Source: Ectocarpus siliculosus (Eukaryota; Sar; Phaeophyceae; Ectocarpales; Ectocarpaceae). From it: 64,000 nucleotides of DNA. The notes beneath the pieces were generated by a model. That model ran no database searches, was not told the origin of the DNA, and saw only the letters and a program-made list of their open reading frames with translations. The position numbers were made by a program, and so were the translations under genes. Location of the stretch: the NCBI GenBank assembly GCA_000310025.1, contig FN649728.1, positions 2,474,297 to 2,538,296 of the forward strand. Reading direction: 5' to 3'. Positions 10,201 through 19,308 of this stretch are shown here, piece after piece (position 1 is the first letter of the stretch; each line of letters starts with the position of its first letter).

Positions 10201-11522
10201 GCGGGGGGTGAGCTGCATCACACGAAGAGGGAGTCTTGGAGGAGCACAAGAAAAACGCTGATACATATGACATGGATATGAGCATGGCCCAATCAACACT
10301 AGCAAGAAAACGATCGTGATGATTTGACATCTCCACGGTGGCCAACACACAAAAGGCAAATAAGGAAGGGTGAGGCACGATCATCAGCAACAGGTTTCTC
10401 TCCCAAGCATCTGCTACCAATGAAAAGCAAAGGGGGTGAGAAAGAAAGTACGTCAGGGAGATGTCTATTTCGAGAAGCGCGAACAGAGATGTTACCCTTG
10501 TCTCGAAACGGACGGGTCGCTAATCACCGTACGCCCTACGCCGAACCGGCCGCACGATCGCTGACAGGTGCCACAGAAGAGAGCGGTGAGGCTACTGGTC
10601 AAACAGACCGCGTCCAACCCCCATGGCTCAGAGCGGCGGCGACTCTCGTACAAAGAACTTGTTTTGTTTCTGCAAGAAGAAAAAAGAACGAAACCCCCTA
10701 CCGCGACTCAGCGAGCCATGGCCGGCGCGCCTAGGCAGTACCAGGGGTCACCGCGGGGAGCCCTTCCGCTCTTTTATGACTCGATTCCTTGGCGCTTACC
10801 GTAACGATGCGAGAGAACACACGGGGGTGTGGTCGATGTCTAAAATGTTTCGTTCTTGACTTTGTGTCGTACGGGGGTACGATATCACTGGTACACGTAC
10901 GATATCACCAATCCCCGTGCGATAATCAGTTTAAGTCATTTCGACTCTGCACGTTTATCGTACGGGGGGTGCGATAGCCTCGGTACTGCGGTATTGAGTA
11001 AACAAGCCCCACAGCAGTAGTACGGGGAGCTTTGGACGCACACCGTCTTGCGAAACTCCGATACGTAACATACCCAACATGTCACGGCCGCACTGCAGAA
11101 TACACAGCAGTGTCTCAAATACGTACTACACCTTTCACGATGAAACCGCAAACGTACCTCCGGCGCAGTGAGGGTCCCGAAACCACCCGGGGCACTCGGT
11201 ATCGGTGATAGCTCACCCCCGTGCGATCAGCGAAATAAACCATATCTTTCCTGGTCTTTTACATCGTACCGGGGTGCGGGGTGTCACCGGTGCTTGCGAT
11301 ATCACCGAACCGTGCGTTTCTCTCTCGCATCATTTTCGGCGTTTCTTTTCTTCCAAACGCTACGGTACGCATGCCCCCTCTCACATCGCGACTTCTTGTA
11401 CTGCAACGCGGTCGTCCAGGCCTTGTTCCTGGCCACCTTCACCGCTCGCTCCGTCAGCGAGAGCTTCTCCTGCTCCGCGTTAAACATCTTCCGAGCCATT
11501 GACCGGGTGTTCATCTCGGCAA
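1..11522 (-). CDS. BK/Slo-type calcium-activated potassium channel, multi-exon, partial at both ends
   Basis: Exons in coding order: 11522(gap)-11385, 9889-9729, 8902-8823, 8476-8419, 7917-7828, 7349-7180, 6653-6608, 6237-6196, 5417-5235, 4876-4713, 4418-4283, 3852-3763, 3286-3138, 2607-2350, 1554-1122, 380-1. Every junction is GT-AG and the reading phase closes from exon to exon, giving about 860 residues. The order is S1-S2, S3, S4, S5-pore-S6, then RCK sequence with motifs typical of the Slo family (RVIYFRGSVMDPLDMNAV, VICHDELKMSMLA, GLTFS). Known members are plasma-membrane tetramers opened by voltage and by cytosolic ligand, Ca2+ in SLO1. Those properties are family knowledge; ligand binding cannot be read here. 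The N-terminus lies in or beyond the 100-N gap and the C-terminus beyond base 1. Long introns and the intronic repeats look like ordinary host-gene structure. Confidence 0.85.
1122..1554 (-). CDS. K+ channel exon: RCK2-like strand pair with Ala/Gly-rich insert
   Basis: The 433-base exon joins GLTFS to RAALELYEDSKGEVLLMAVV, then a long low-complexity insert with an AAAAAAA tract. It ends GGFSASFVHATIFPGDDFTF, AGECNVLVLAESKSQAE and HLIKLQ. The second half looks like the RCK strand-turn-strand in which P.DD.L..GD.L.VLA is typical. The donor GTGCGA is in phase 0. Confidence 0.7.
2350..5417 (-). CDS. K+ channel exons: RCK1 domain and start of RCK2
   Basis: Six exons: 5417-5235, 4876-4713, 4418-4283, 3852-3763, 3286-3138 and 2607-2350. 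They encode SRPKNRVGYSRHLVGNKLHV (first RCK strand), FNAASLRRIIEELFHE, WVVIMSPSPPSPEVLSVIR, the motif RVIYFRGSVMDPLDMNAV, YADCIFLFPAEGGGV, and LLRFGINHVICHDELKMSML ending in PAFLPFAINAMRSSS. A glycine/aspartate-rich insert follows, then WLTDYKRGMEYEVYSLAL and LWGLTFS. The order and spacing follow animal SLO1 RCK1. In that family the domain forms the cytosolic gating ring and senses Ca2+. The inserts GGDGGGDGGGDG and PSPPSPE are not conserved in the family as I know it. Confidence 0.8.
4125..4213. repeat. (CT)n microsatellite, about 90 bases, in a channel intron
   Basis: An uninterrupted CT run lies in the intron 3853-4282 of the potassium channel gene and is followed by short CG and CA runs up to 4281. 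Read on the coding strand, the intron begins with a GT repeat, passes CG and then a long GA run. Confidence 0.95.
5568..5640 (+). repeat. Dispersed repeat with tRNA A-box-like core, copy 1
   Basis: This stretch shares GAACAATGCTCCG, CTCTCGAGGACGCGTGGT, CTAAGGCATGC and GAGTACGCCC with 33,497-33,592. It is shorter by an internal CAATGG. A related core also occurs at 15,541-15,585. It lies in the intron between the S6 and RCK1 exons of the channel gene, on the side of the RCK1 exon. Confidence 0.6.
5885..5912 (-). pseudogene. Intronic copy of the start of the RCK1 exon
   Basis: On the minus strand the bases encoding NLIDIIGSR at 5423-5396 recur here with two changes (NLIDVIGSR). The homology stops after roughly 28 bases on both sides. 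It has no acceptor in the right phase, so it is a duplicated exon fragment inside the intron rather than a usable alternative exon. Confidence 0.55.
6196..6237 (-). CDS. K+ channel micro-exon: S6 gate helix
   Basis: The 42-base exon encodes IVVIVVALTYVPLE. Followed by VGNLIDIIGSR in the next exon it reproduces the S6-to-RCK transition of Slo channels (a hydrophobic helix, then YVPE-like, then NLI-IG-R). The acceptor follows CTGTACAG and the donor is GTGAGA. Confidence 0.85.
6608..6653 (-). CDS. K+ channel micro-exon: second half of selectivity filter
   Basis: This 46-base exon supplies the last base of the filter glycine and then YGDVLPVTAISRMLM. Together with the preceding exon the filter reads TVGYGD, the canonical K+ selectivity signature. 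The donor GTGAGA is in phase 0 and the next exon begins S6. Confidence 0.9.
7180..7349 (-). CDS. K+ channel exon: S5, pore helix and first half of selectivity filter
   Basis: The exon opens with ILGLILMTTAIIYGTEQAF (S5). It continues through an acidic turret (DETDGKAFDDSGTIEDSGT) into QWHDCLYFTIVTLSTVG. The last glycine codon is split: two bases here, the third in the exon at 6653. The filter TVG/YGD is therefore interrupted by a phase-2 intron. The acceptor follows GAAACAG and the donor is GTGAGC. Confidence 0.9.
7828..8476 (-). CDS. K+ channel exons: S4 region and start of S5
   Basis: Two exons lie here. Bases 8476-8419 encode NKKTGMEYVFLAYLRQNMI and 7917-7828 encode VTRVIRNHRMLEKIGTF followed by a hydrophobic run ending LLGLK. 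Joined in phase 0 they place arginines in YLRQNMIVTRVIRNH, a reduced S4-like pattern. Whether this serves as a voltage sensor cannot be judged from sequence alone. The intron between them, 7918-8418, carries a G-rich run but no reading frame I believe. Confidence 0.7.
8823..8902 (-). CDS. K+ channel exon: transmembrane segment S3
   Basis: The 80-base exon encodes VWLTYVLSFEGIVDLCSIFP and then VFGAFY. The pattern SFEGIVDL..I.P matches the S3 segment of Slo-type channels, where an acidic residue lies inside the helix. The donor is GTGGCT after two bases of a codon. The next exon at 8476 supplies the third base, giving Ser. Confidence 0.75.
9729..9889 (-). CDS. K+ channel exon: transmembrane segments S1 and S2
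   Basis: The exon is 161 bases (two bases completing the previous codon plus 53 codons). It reads CMLFTSITTLVSCVFYIVGT, then a short polar loop, then IVIAGEAVFALVFFMDYVLS. These are two strongly hydrophobic helices separated by TANQHHS, as expected for S1 and S2 of a six-helix cation channel. The acceptor follows CCATGGCAG and the donor is GTAAGT in phase 0. Confidence 0.8.
10867..11330. repeat. Cluster of degenerate GTGCGAT/TACGATATCAC motifs, field 1
   Basis: Variants of GTACGATATCAC, CCCCGTGCGAT and CGTACGGGGGTGCGAT recur at irregular spacing (about 10,869, 10,898, 10,914, 10,958, 11,216, 11,265 and 11,297). A similar set, CACCCCGGTGCGATCTCTCC, recurs at 15.2-16.4 kb. No coding content is evident. 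Confidence 0.45.
11385..11522 (-). CDS. K+ channel: N-terminal cytosolic exon, cut by assembly gap
   Basis: This exon reads AEMNTRSMARKMFNAEQEKL and goes on through LTERAVKVARNKAW to QYKKSR, a charged, helix-prone stretch of the kind found just before S1. The donor is GTGAGA after the first base of a codon. The missing two bases are supplied by the S1-S2 exon starting at 9889, so the phase fits. The 5' side stops at 11,522 against a run of exactly 100 N, so the true exon start and any earlier exons are unknown. Confidence 0.6.
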
Positions 11523-11622
11523 NNNNNNNNNNNNNNNNNNNNNNNNNNNNNNNNNNNNNNNNNNNNNNNNNNNNNNNNNNNNNNNNNNNNNNNNNNNNNN
11601 NNNNNNNNNNNNNNNNNNNNNN
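11523..11622. other. Assembly gap, 100 N
   Basis: A run of exactly 100 N, the usual placeholder for a gap of unknown size. It truncates the 5' part of the potassium channel gene. Confidence 0.99.
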
Positions 11623-13270
11623 TCCCTTCTGATTGAAAATTCGGGGTGGGGGGGGGAGGGGGGGCACGGAGGACGTTCAAGATGTATGTCGTGCATGCCT
11701 AGACCCGCTGCACGGTATGCCAAGGTTACGGGTGTCGGCAACTAAAGCATGCGTGCCGGCTAACGTGTTCCAGAATGTGTCGCGGGAGTCTGTTTTCGCA
11801 CGACGCGTGTGTGGGCGTTTCTGCGTGATGCCGGTTCTCTTTGGTCGCCCGTCACATGCTGGTTTTCGCCTCGTTCAGCCTGCCGTCTGGCGGGGTTACA
11901 GCAACGCGCGACGAACTGCACTGGCAGTACGTCCCCCCCCCCCCCCCCCTGGTTGATCCCCACAACCATTCCAGGAGCAAAACAAATCGCCGCAACAGAA
12001 AGTCAACCCAGACTCGACGCCCTCCGAAAGCACAGAGTAGTTCCCAAAACCCGCCCACGCGCAGACTTCAACCCCGAGATGTGTGTGTGGGTGTTCGCTG
12101 CGGCCCCTGGAACCGAAAAAGTAATTCACAGGCGGCGTAACACCTTGCGCGGTATCTATCAAAAACAGGGTACAGATTTCCTTTTCAATTCCTAGCTGTC
12201 TTGATTTTACAGCTGTAGGAAGTTGGTGCTACTAATAATACCCATCCTCGTCCAAGACAGCAAGTAAGGGAGGGGCCGCAGGGAACTTTGGGTGATTCCA
12301 AAATGAAGAGGTTAATAGGGTGGTTGGGTGACGCGTTGGCGCCTGGGAATCTAAAAAAACTGCATAGACCGCGGATAACGGATAACCGGGTGAACCAATG
12401 AATTTTCGTCAGGATTCAGTTCGTACGTGGGATCTCCGCCGTGTGTTCCCCCTTTACCTCGACAACTCCCGGGGATAGAATGAGGGTTCTCCTTCCACTC
12501 CGGCCGGAAAAGTAGTGTCGTTTTAGATGCGAAGCATGGACGCTGTTTCGGGCGGCGTTATGTTTTTTCCAAAGCCTGCAAGTGCTAAAAATATGTTTCG
12601 GGGGGTTGGGGGGGGGGGGCGGCCAACATATCCCCCGGGTGACGAAGGGACGGAAAAATATCATCCCCGGAGTTCTAAGGGTCCCTGAAAATACCAACCT
12701 CAAAAACTACCTGATGTTTTCATGATTTCTCAAAGTTGAAAAAGCAACGGCTGTGCCAGTCTCGTGAGAACGTTACGAACCCGATGAAAAAATCCGTTTA
12801 AAAAACAAAGTCTCTCTAACTGTAAGCGGAGTTGTGCCGACTTTTGGTCCGAAGCGACACTTTATTTCCGGCCGGAGTGGTACAAATTTTCGGGACAAAT
12901 GCCTGTTGTGAGGCGCCATCGCACCACCAAACCGGCGTGACGAAGAATACCCTATTTTCCTTTTTTTCGAAAAGGAGGGATATGTAGAGCGCCCGAAAAG
13001 CAAGCTGAAATCAAACGAGGGGCCCCTGCATCGCGTTGGAAAGCCCGATACTTAGTTTTTCCCTGCTGAGATGAAGGCGAAAAGCGGTCGCGTCCTCACC
13101 GCCCCGCGGTTCTTTCAAAGATAACACCCCCGGCGATACATTGCAACACTCTTCGACCTTGAATTCATTACACCGGGTCTGGTATTGTGGTGGGGTGGGA
13201 TCTTAGGTGACGCTTTTACTTGATCTAAGAAAAAAAAAAAATCTGCTGTTTCAGTCAATGTTTCAATTGC
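11623..13270. other. Region without recognised genes
   Basis: Both strands contain only short frames rich in Pro/Arg or low-complexity residues. There are homopolymer G and C runs (for example near 11,640 and 11,932). Upstream exons of the channel gene could lie here, but I cannot identify any. Confidence 0.5.
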
Positions 13271-13278
13271 AATGTTTA

Positions 13279-13510
13279 CCTCGCATAGCGTGTGGAGGCG
13301 AGCGGGCGGTTCTAGGCTATCTGTCGTTGATTTCTATTGACTTGCGGAACCTCGGGTCCGTTTTTTATGGAAGCATATCTCTTTTGGGGTAAGTTCGCCT
13401 GTGACCGCGGGAGTCGACCGCGTCAAGTGTGGGACTAGTACGGACAGATGAAGGTACTGGGTAGAGAGATCGGAACGGTTGATGTGAGGACAACAACAAC
13501 AACAACTGCT
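13279..13510 (+). repeat. Dispersed repeat family ending in (CAA)n, copy 1
   Basis: It is homologous to 19,343-19,612. Shared blocks include TGTCGTTGATTTCT, GGTAAGTT, GGAATCGACCGCGTCAAG (here GGAGTCGACC), AGAGATCGGAACGGTT and a terminal ACAACAACAACAAC. A simple-repeat 3' end is typical of retroposons, but I see no internal promoter boxes. Confidence 0.6.
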
Positions 13511-13565
13511 GTGGAGGACAGGTGTAGTAGTGCTGTAACCATTGGCCCACATACACCAACACACT

Positions 13566-13883
13566 GCCGGTCACCCCGGTGGTCTAGTTGGTATCCTCGA
13601 GACTTTCTAGAGGTCAGGTCAGGGGTTCGAATCCCGGCATAAGCGAGCTTTCCTTGCAAGGTGAGCTTTTCTCTCGCTTCCGCTCCTGACCTGGTGGATA
13701 GCGCTAGTTCGTGTGTACTGTACACAGAGGGAAGGGAGTGCTGAACTCTTCTCGCATAAAAAATCGAAGGCAACGTACTGCAGGAGGGTAGGGTAGAGAA
13801 GGGTCCTTCTGTTCGTCCACGGGTTGTAGTATACGGCACTAGTGCTGAGAGCGCTGATTTGAAGTGACGACAAAAAAAAAAAA
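13566..13883 (+). mobile_element. tRNA-derived SINE, copy 1, with poly-A tail
   Basis: The head reads GTGGTCTAGTTGGTATCC and, 40 bases on, GGGGTTCGAATCCCGGC. These match polymerase III A and B boxes in a tRNA-like arrangement. A body of about 250 bases (including AGCGCTAGTTCGTGTGTAC, TGCTGAACTCTTC and GGCACTAGTGCTG) ends in A12 at 13,872-13,883. The copy at 17,887-18,200 matches over its full length with scattered substitutions, so this is a retroposed family rather than a tRNA gene. Confidence 0.85.
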
Positions 13884-13929
13884 GAAGGCCAGACACGATA
13901 ATGTAGGAGCGGCGGATCCTGCTGGGAAC

Positions 13930-14536
13930 GCCAAAAGTTATATGCACCCATGGGTACGCACATAAGCCATGCGCCCATGCCCTTGACAGACCGAAAACAC
14001 AACTTGCAGGCGAAAAAAGGAGAAAATGTTCCGAGGGTCAACCCCTGACCAGCCCTTCTGCACGCACGCTGCAGATGTGTCCCTTTAACCAGCGACCAGA
14101 TGATTTGTAACCAAAGGCAATTTTTGTAGTTGTAAACTCTAGATGCTCTGCTTCGGCAGGGGCACGAAACCGGCTAAAAACCCTAAAGATAACCCCAAAC
14201 CCACCCGATAGGTGCTAGGTTGGCGCTGGATGGCTCAGTTCTAGGTTGTTGTGCCTGCATTAGGGCCAGGTTGGTGTTGACGGGGAAAACTCTAGGTTGT
14301 TACTGCTTGGATATAGGTGCTAGATTGGCGTTGATGGGAACATCTACATGTAGGTTGGTATTGCCTGGATAGGTGCTAGGTTGGTCCTGACGTGGCTAGG
14401 TGCTAGGTTGGTGGGCCTTGGAGTAGGGCTAGGTCGCTCTTGGGTGGTGACGGTGTTCGTGCAGGTCTGCATAGGCGGGACTGCCAAGTTATGGGTGCAT
14501 GGCTTATGTGCGTAACCGTGGGTGCATATCATTTTT
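13930..14536. mobile_element. Fold-back element with about 45-base terminal inverted repeats
   Basis: The arm at about 13,932-13,976 (GTTATATGCACCCATGGGTA, then CGCACATAAGCCATGCGCCC) is the reverse complement, with a few mismatches, of about 14,491-14,535. TCCTGCTGGGAAC ends at 13,929 and TCCTGTTGGGAAC starts at 14,537. These 13-base direct repeats with one mismatch look like a target duplication. The interior holds a degenerate TAGGTGCTAGGTTGG tandem array and no coding frame. It is consistent with a non-autonomous DNA transposon. Confidence 0.6.
14200..14440 (+). repeat. Degenerate tandem array of TAGGTGCTAGGTTGGNNTTGA
   Basis: About eight variants of GGTGCTAGGTTGG or CTAGGTTGTT recur every 20-35 bases. 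Similar words in opposite orientation (CCAACCTA, ACCTAGCA) are scattered at 17,220-17,515. Confidence 0.6.
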
Positions 14537-14539
14537 TCC

Positions 14540-15160
14540 TGTTGGGAACAGCAAGAAAACCCTGTCATGGATAGGATTCTACCTCAAGCCACCTGCGGAG
14601 ACGGGGAGTGGGAGGTCTTCGGGCTGCCCTACCCCCCCCCCTTCGGTGCCACTGGAGTCTCTCTGTCTCCGCGAGATCTTCTCCTTGCCCAATATGAAGA
14701 AAGAAAACTCTCATCCGCCGGAAGTGGGTCAAGGCTACCACACCTGGGCCTCCATCTAAAGAGGGGGCCTGTGTCCTTGTTGGCGTCGAAGAGATCTCTA
14801 TCCATGAGTGTAAATTGTCATTGTTGTTGTATTTGTACGTGTTGTGTGGTTGATAGATGGTTGACAGATGTTGAAATTTCTCAGTGCAAGAACGCAAGAA
14901 CACAGAAATACACGACATACATATTGCTGCTGTGCCATGGTCATCGTTAGGACACAACTGCAGGAACATGGAACACGGAATCCAAGTCTCTACTACTGTT
15001 CTCTGCTCCCTTGTTTGGCTAGAGGGTCAGGAGTTTTGTGACTCTCTCTCTATCTCTCTCTCTCTCTCTCACGACTTTCTCCTTGTGATTTAAGAAACAA
15101 AACTGCCAGCCTCCAGCAGAGGGGACATGGTCTCCTGTGTCTCAGTCGGGCTCATGTTGA
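14540..15160. other. Region without recognised genes
   Basis: It contains a short CT run (15,041-15,070) and no convincing exon on either strand. Confidence 0.5.
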
Positions 15161-15164
15161 GCCG

Positions 15165-15830
15165 CACGAAGTATCTTCACCGGGTGCGATGTCTCTATGG
15201 GGGGTGGGGTGATACCTCATGTGGGGGTGTCATCTTGTGTCAAAAGACGGTAAACGATAGCCCTTCGTCAGTCCACTCCAGTGCCGGGTGCGACATAAGA
15301 GAGGGTATGACAAGCCGAAACCGCCCTCGTATCCGGCTTCCTCTGATGTCGTTTTCTGAGAGAAAAGTACTAATATCTTACAACGGAAGTGCGATACATA
15401 TTAGTATATATCGTAGCCAACTTCTCAAGGGCCGTTTACCGTAAGACTCGGAGAGCTAGCACCGGGTGTGATGGATTTTTTAGTTGTTTTTTCTTCGTGT
15501 TTTGTTTTACACCGTGCTCCGTCCCGGCTTTGTAGGGATGCGAGGTCAATGGTCTAACGACTACGGCATGCACGACTATGAGTGGACCCTCCCTGTGCGA
15601 TCTCTCCGACCGGTGCGATCTCTCCGACCTTGGTGCGAAAATGCAAAACTCTAAAACCATCTCATTATTTAGTTTTTTCAAGGCACCCCGGTGCGATCTC
15701 TCCGACCGTTGCGATGCCCAATGAAATACATATAGCAGTGGTCTCCTTGTGCTACGGCGGTATTGCTTGCACGCACCCCGATGGCATCTCCCCGACCGGT
15801 GCTGTCTCTCCCCCTCTGAGTATTGGTACC
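15165..15830. repeat. Cluster of GGTGCGATCTCTCCGACC motifs, field 2
   Basis: Near-identical words occur at about 15,184, 15,590, 15,613, 15,690, 15,706, 15,778 and 15,796, often as CACCCCGGTGCGATCTCTCC followed by GACCG. A further pair lies at 16,376-16,417 (CACCCCGGTGCCATCTTCCC). The spacing is irregular, so this is not a simple tandem array. A copy of the A-box-like repeat is embedded at 15,541-15,585. Confidence 0.55.
15541..15585 (+). repeat. Dispersed repeat with tRNA A-box-like core, copy 2
   Basis: AGGTCAATGGTCTAACGACT plus ACGGCATGC matches the core of the copies at 5,568 and 33,497. Confidence 0.5.
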
Positions 15831-17160
15831 AGTCAGCGTAGGTGTTCACAAGGAGACGGCGTGCGGCGTACCGTACCAGCACCGTAGGCTGGTTGGTACG
15901 TAAATATCAGCCTCCCATGCAGCGAGTTGCCATGGGTTTGGGACTTTGAATGCGAGTTTGGCTATTGCGTGACAAGGACAACATACGACGTGGTTTCCAT
16001 CTGGGGTCGTACCGGTACATATGGAAGCAGGTTGTCTCCCGCTTTCGTTTCGGTCTTCCTCTACGAGTACCAGTACTCAAGCACTCAAGCACTCAAGCAG
16101 CAGCACATTAGATTTACGTGCCGAAGGTGGGGGTGGGGCACGGCCTGTACGTTGTATGCGCGGGTGGTGTAACGGTTTGCAACCTCCATCCCGACCAACA
16201 CAAAACGCAAGCCCGTGTGACCGCGCCGATCGTACATACATGTACATGCATGAAGGTGGCGCTCCGCTGACACCGTCACCACATGTAAAGGGGCGCACAT
16301 ATTGTACCTCTTCACGGCAGCCCACAAAGAGCTCAATATTGAATCATGCATCATGCCGTTCTTGTTTTTTTTTCGCACCCCGGTGCCATCTTCCCGCCCG
16401 GTGCCAACTCTCCGACTCTTACGGTATATGGTTGTTTATAGCAGCAGTGTTCCTATGTTCTCGGTTGAAGATACTACCTTAGGATGAAGACAAATTCTCT
16501 CTTCTATCGATTTGGATTATTGCCGTGACAAGCGACTTTGACTCAATTGTGTCGCAGCCGGACCTATATCTATACAGTTGGCGCCCGCAGTTAAGAAACG
16601 CTTATTTCAGGTCCAGCCTCGAATTCTTATTGTGGGCTATAAACTCAGCGTATGTCGTTCAGTTTCTTATATCATGTTTCTTACTTTTTAGAAGGTGCTT
16701 CTTGATGTCCCCGAGCTGGCTCGTCGACAGCTCTTTCTTGTTGATAATGCACTATGGGAGGGGGGGGTAGGGGGAAAGAGCGAGAGAGCTGTGGGGTTTG
16801 TTTCTTATTCGACAAACTCCCCCGTAAACCCTCGTTTCTTACCTAGTAGGGCAGCGGTCGCCGCTGTGTTTCTTATTGAGACATTTCTTGTTGTGTGACC
16901 CAGATTGAGCTATGTTTCTTAACCCTATTTTCTTGTTTTTCGTGAAAAAGTGAGCCTCAATTTCTTAACAAAATATTTCTTAACTGCGGGCGCCAACTGT
17001 ACGTAAGGTTTCGCGTGACTAAAAAATCCACCGGGGGACGCAAAATAAAGACACTTCACCACATCCCTTTCGACTGAGGGTATATCTCGAACGGGTAGTC
17101 TTCCTGTGAGGTTATGTTTACTTGCTAAAAGAAAACACGGCCATTTGGCTAGCGCGCCCG
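15830..17160. other. Region without recognised genes
   Basis: No exon chain is recognisable. From 16,600 to 16,990 the word TTTCTTA (TTTCTTATT, GTTTCTTA) recurs several times on the plus strand, a mild AT-rich repeat. Confidence 0.45.
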
Positions 17161-17179
17161 ATCCCGCCAATATGCAGGC

Positions 17180-17570
17180 CTTCGCCAAGGTCGTTCACCA
17201 TCCAACCATCGTGACAGCGACCTAGGCCTGCTGCAAGCACCACGAACCTAGCACTTTGCCCACGCGCAGGTATCAATGTACCCAGCAGATAGCCTTGCAG
17301 ACCCAACCTTATTAAACTTGTCGCATCAACACCAACCTATGTAACCGGCAACATGTATTTAATTGGCATCTTAACACTATGCCGGCTCACCCAACCTATG
17401 CCTAGAACTTACCGACCCAAACACCAACCGAGCAGCACCCTATCTATATCGTTCGTTCGTGTGGGTTTGGGGCCCCGACCTAGGACCTACCCGCCCAACC
17501 CCAACCTAGCATTGTAATCGTGCGGGGGTTGGGGGTGACGGTTGGAGCTAGGGTTATGGTGAGGGTTTCA
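17180..17570 (-). repeat. Field of CCAACCTA/ACCTAGCA words
   Basis: CCAACCTA, AACCTAGC and ACCTAGGC recur irregularly. On the minus strand they match the TAGGTTGG array at 14.2-14.4 kb. It is probably a decayed relative of that array in inverse orientation. Confidence 0.4.
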
Positions 17571-17886
17571 GTAATAAAATTGAAGGGTTTAGGCTAGCTT
17601 TTGGGTTCAATGCAACGGCCATCGCCAAGGAACGAATACCTCGCGGAAAAGTCTGTGGTATGTACAAGTAACCAGATGATAACATCCAGTCAACCGCTGC
17701 TGCCATGGCGGACTCCACGGCTGAAGGGATATAGAGCCAAGTGACTTAGGTAGGACCTAGGTTCGAGACTGAGCGCAATATCTTCTGATGGTTCTCTTCC
17801 CCTGCATGGGGGGTATTCTCGGCCCTGCACTGCAAGAAAGCGTCTGTGGGTGCAGGCTCCGTGGGTTTTCTCGCTTCCCCGTATTG

Positions 17887-18200
17887 GCCGGTCGCCCCGG
17901 TGGTCTAGTTGAGAACCTCGAAACCTTGTAGAGGTCAGGTTAGGGGTTCGAATCCCGGCGTAAGCAAACTTTTCTTGCAAAGTGAGTTTTTCTCTCGCTT
18001 CCGCTGCTGGCCTAGTGAATAGCGCTAGTTCGTGTGTACACAGAGGGAAGAGAGTGCTGAACTCTTCACGCATTAAAAATCGAAGGCAAAGTACCGCAGG
18101 AGAGGACGGTAGAGAGGGGCTCTTCTGTGTGGCCACGGGTTGGAGTAAACGGCACTAGTGCTGTGAGCGCTGATTTGAAGTGAAGACAAAAAAAAAAAAA
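17887..18200 (+). mobile_element. tRNA-derived SINE, copy 2, with poly-A tail
   Basis: It has the same order as the copy at 13,566: an A-box-like GTGGTCTAGTTGAGAACC, a B box GGGGTTCGAATCCCGGC, the shared body, and A13 at 18,188-18,200. Differences from copy 1 are mostly transitions and small indels (for example a missing TGTACA after GTGTAC). Confidence 0.85.
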
Positions 18201-18297
18201 TTGGGTGCACAACAATTGTTTCTAGTGACTACCAGTCGAGAGTTCCACAGTTTGAATTGGTGGTCTCATGGTGGTCCCCATGGTGGTCTCCCTGTCG

Positions 18298-18343
18298 GAG
18301 CATGCTCTACCTTTCCCTACGAGCATGCTCTACCTTTCCCTAC
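18298..18343 (+). repeat. Short tandem duplication, two 23-base units
   Basis: GAGCATGCTCTACCTTTCCC plus TAC is present twice in direct succession. Confidence 0.8.
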
Positions 18344-19171
18344 AGTATGCCAGCTGTTCTGTAATATGGACATACTTCGTACATATGTAGCATGACCCAA
18401 GTGCACGTCAGCCTGCCTCTGCAGAACATATCCACGGCGCACTAACCTACCCGTCAAAACGGTGGTGGTGCTTTGGGGTTAAGGGTGAAGGGTTCAAAAC
18501 CGGAATGCAAGCGAAAAGTGAAGCATTTGTATTGCAAGGATGTCCATTTGTCTCGCTGTAATCAACCATTGCTTTCTGCAAAGTCGAAAGGTCTTCACCT
18601 CTCCTCCGTACAATGAGTGTAGATATATGACGGCTTAGGAATATACATGCCGCTGTACTCCGTGCACTCACGGACGGTACTGGCGGTTACAACGGGGTCA
18701 CCGACGGGGTTCCGCCTCGGAAAACGCGTTATCCATGCGTTAACCACACCCTTGGCATGGTTCGGTGATGTTGCCGACTAAAGTGTCGGGCAGAAATTAC
18801 GGGTGCTGCATGTGGATACCGAGCTCAGCCAATAAATGCCAGATACGGGTTGCACTGCTGCATGTTGAGGTTTACGAAGCGTGCTACAATCCGTTTATCC
18901 GCGTGCACACACCCGGCCCCAGGCAATTTAACTATCGAGCCAGATGCCCTGTACGAAGGGTGTTTTTCGCACTTTCCCACCCGGCCTCCCCAAAGTGGCA
19001 GATAGAGGTGTGAGCAGGTGAGGTGCGGATCCGTGTAGGTGCGGGCAAGACCAGGATTTTTTACCTGGGTGCAGTGCTCGTTTCTTATCACGCCGCTGCT
19101 TTTCTCTGAAGCACCAGAATGAACCGCCACAACAACAACCAGATTGAACCAGGGGACTAACTGCCGATTAA

Positions 19172-19268
19172 CCTGTGACCACGGGAATCGACCGCGTCGA
19201 GTGTTGGATCAGTACGGACATACGAAGGTACTGGGTAGAGAGAGATCGGAACGGTTTTTAATGTGAAG

Positions 19269-19308
<40 letters not shown>

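Noticed and set aside
13575..13645. tRNA gene
   Set aside because: The A and B boxes are present, but the same 318-base unit with a poly-A tail recurs at 17,887, the anticodon arm is not convincing, and the homology extends far past a tRNA. Called as SINE instead.
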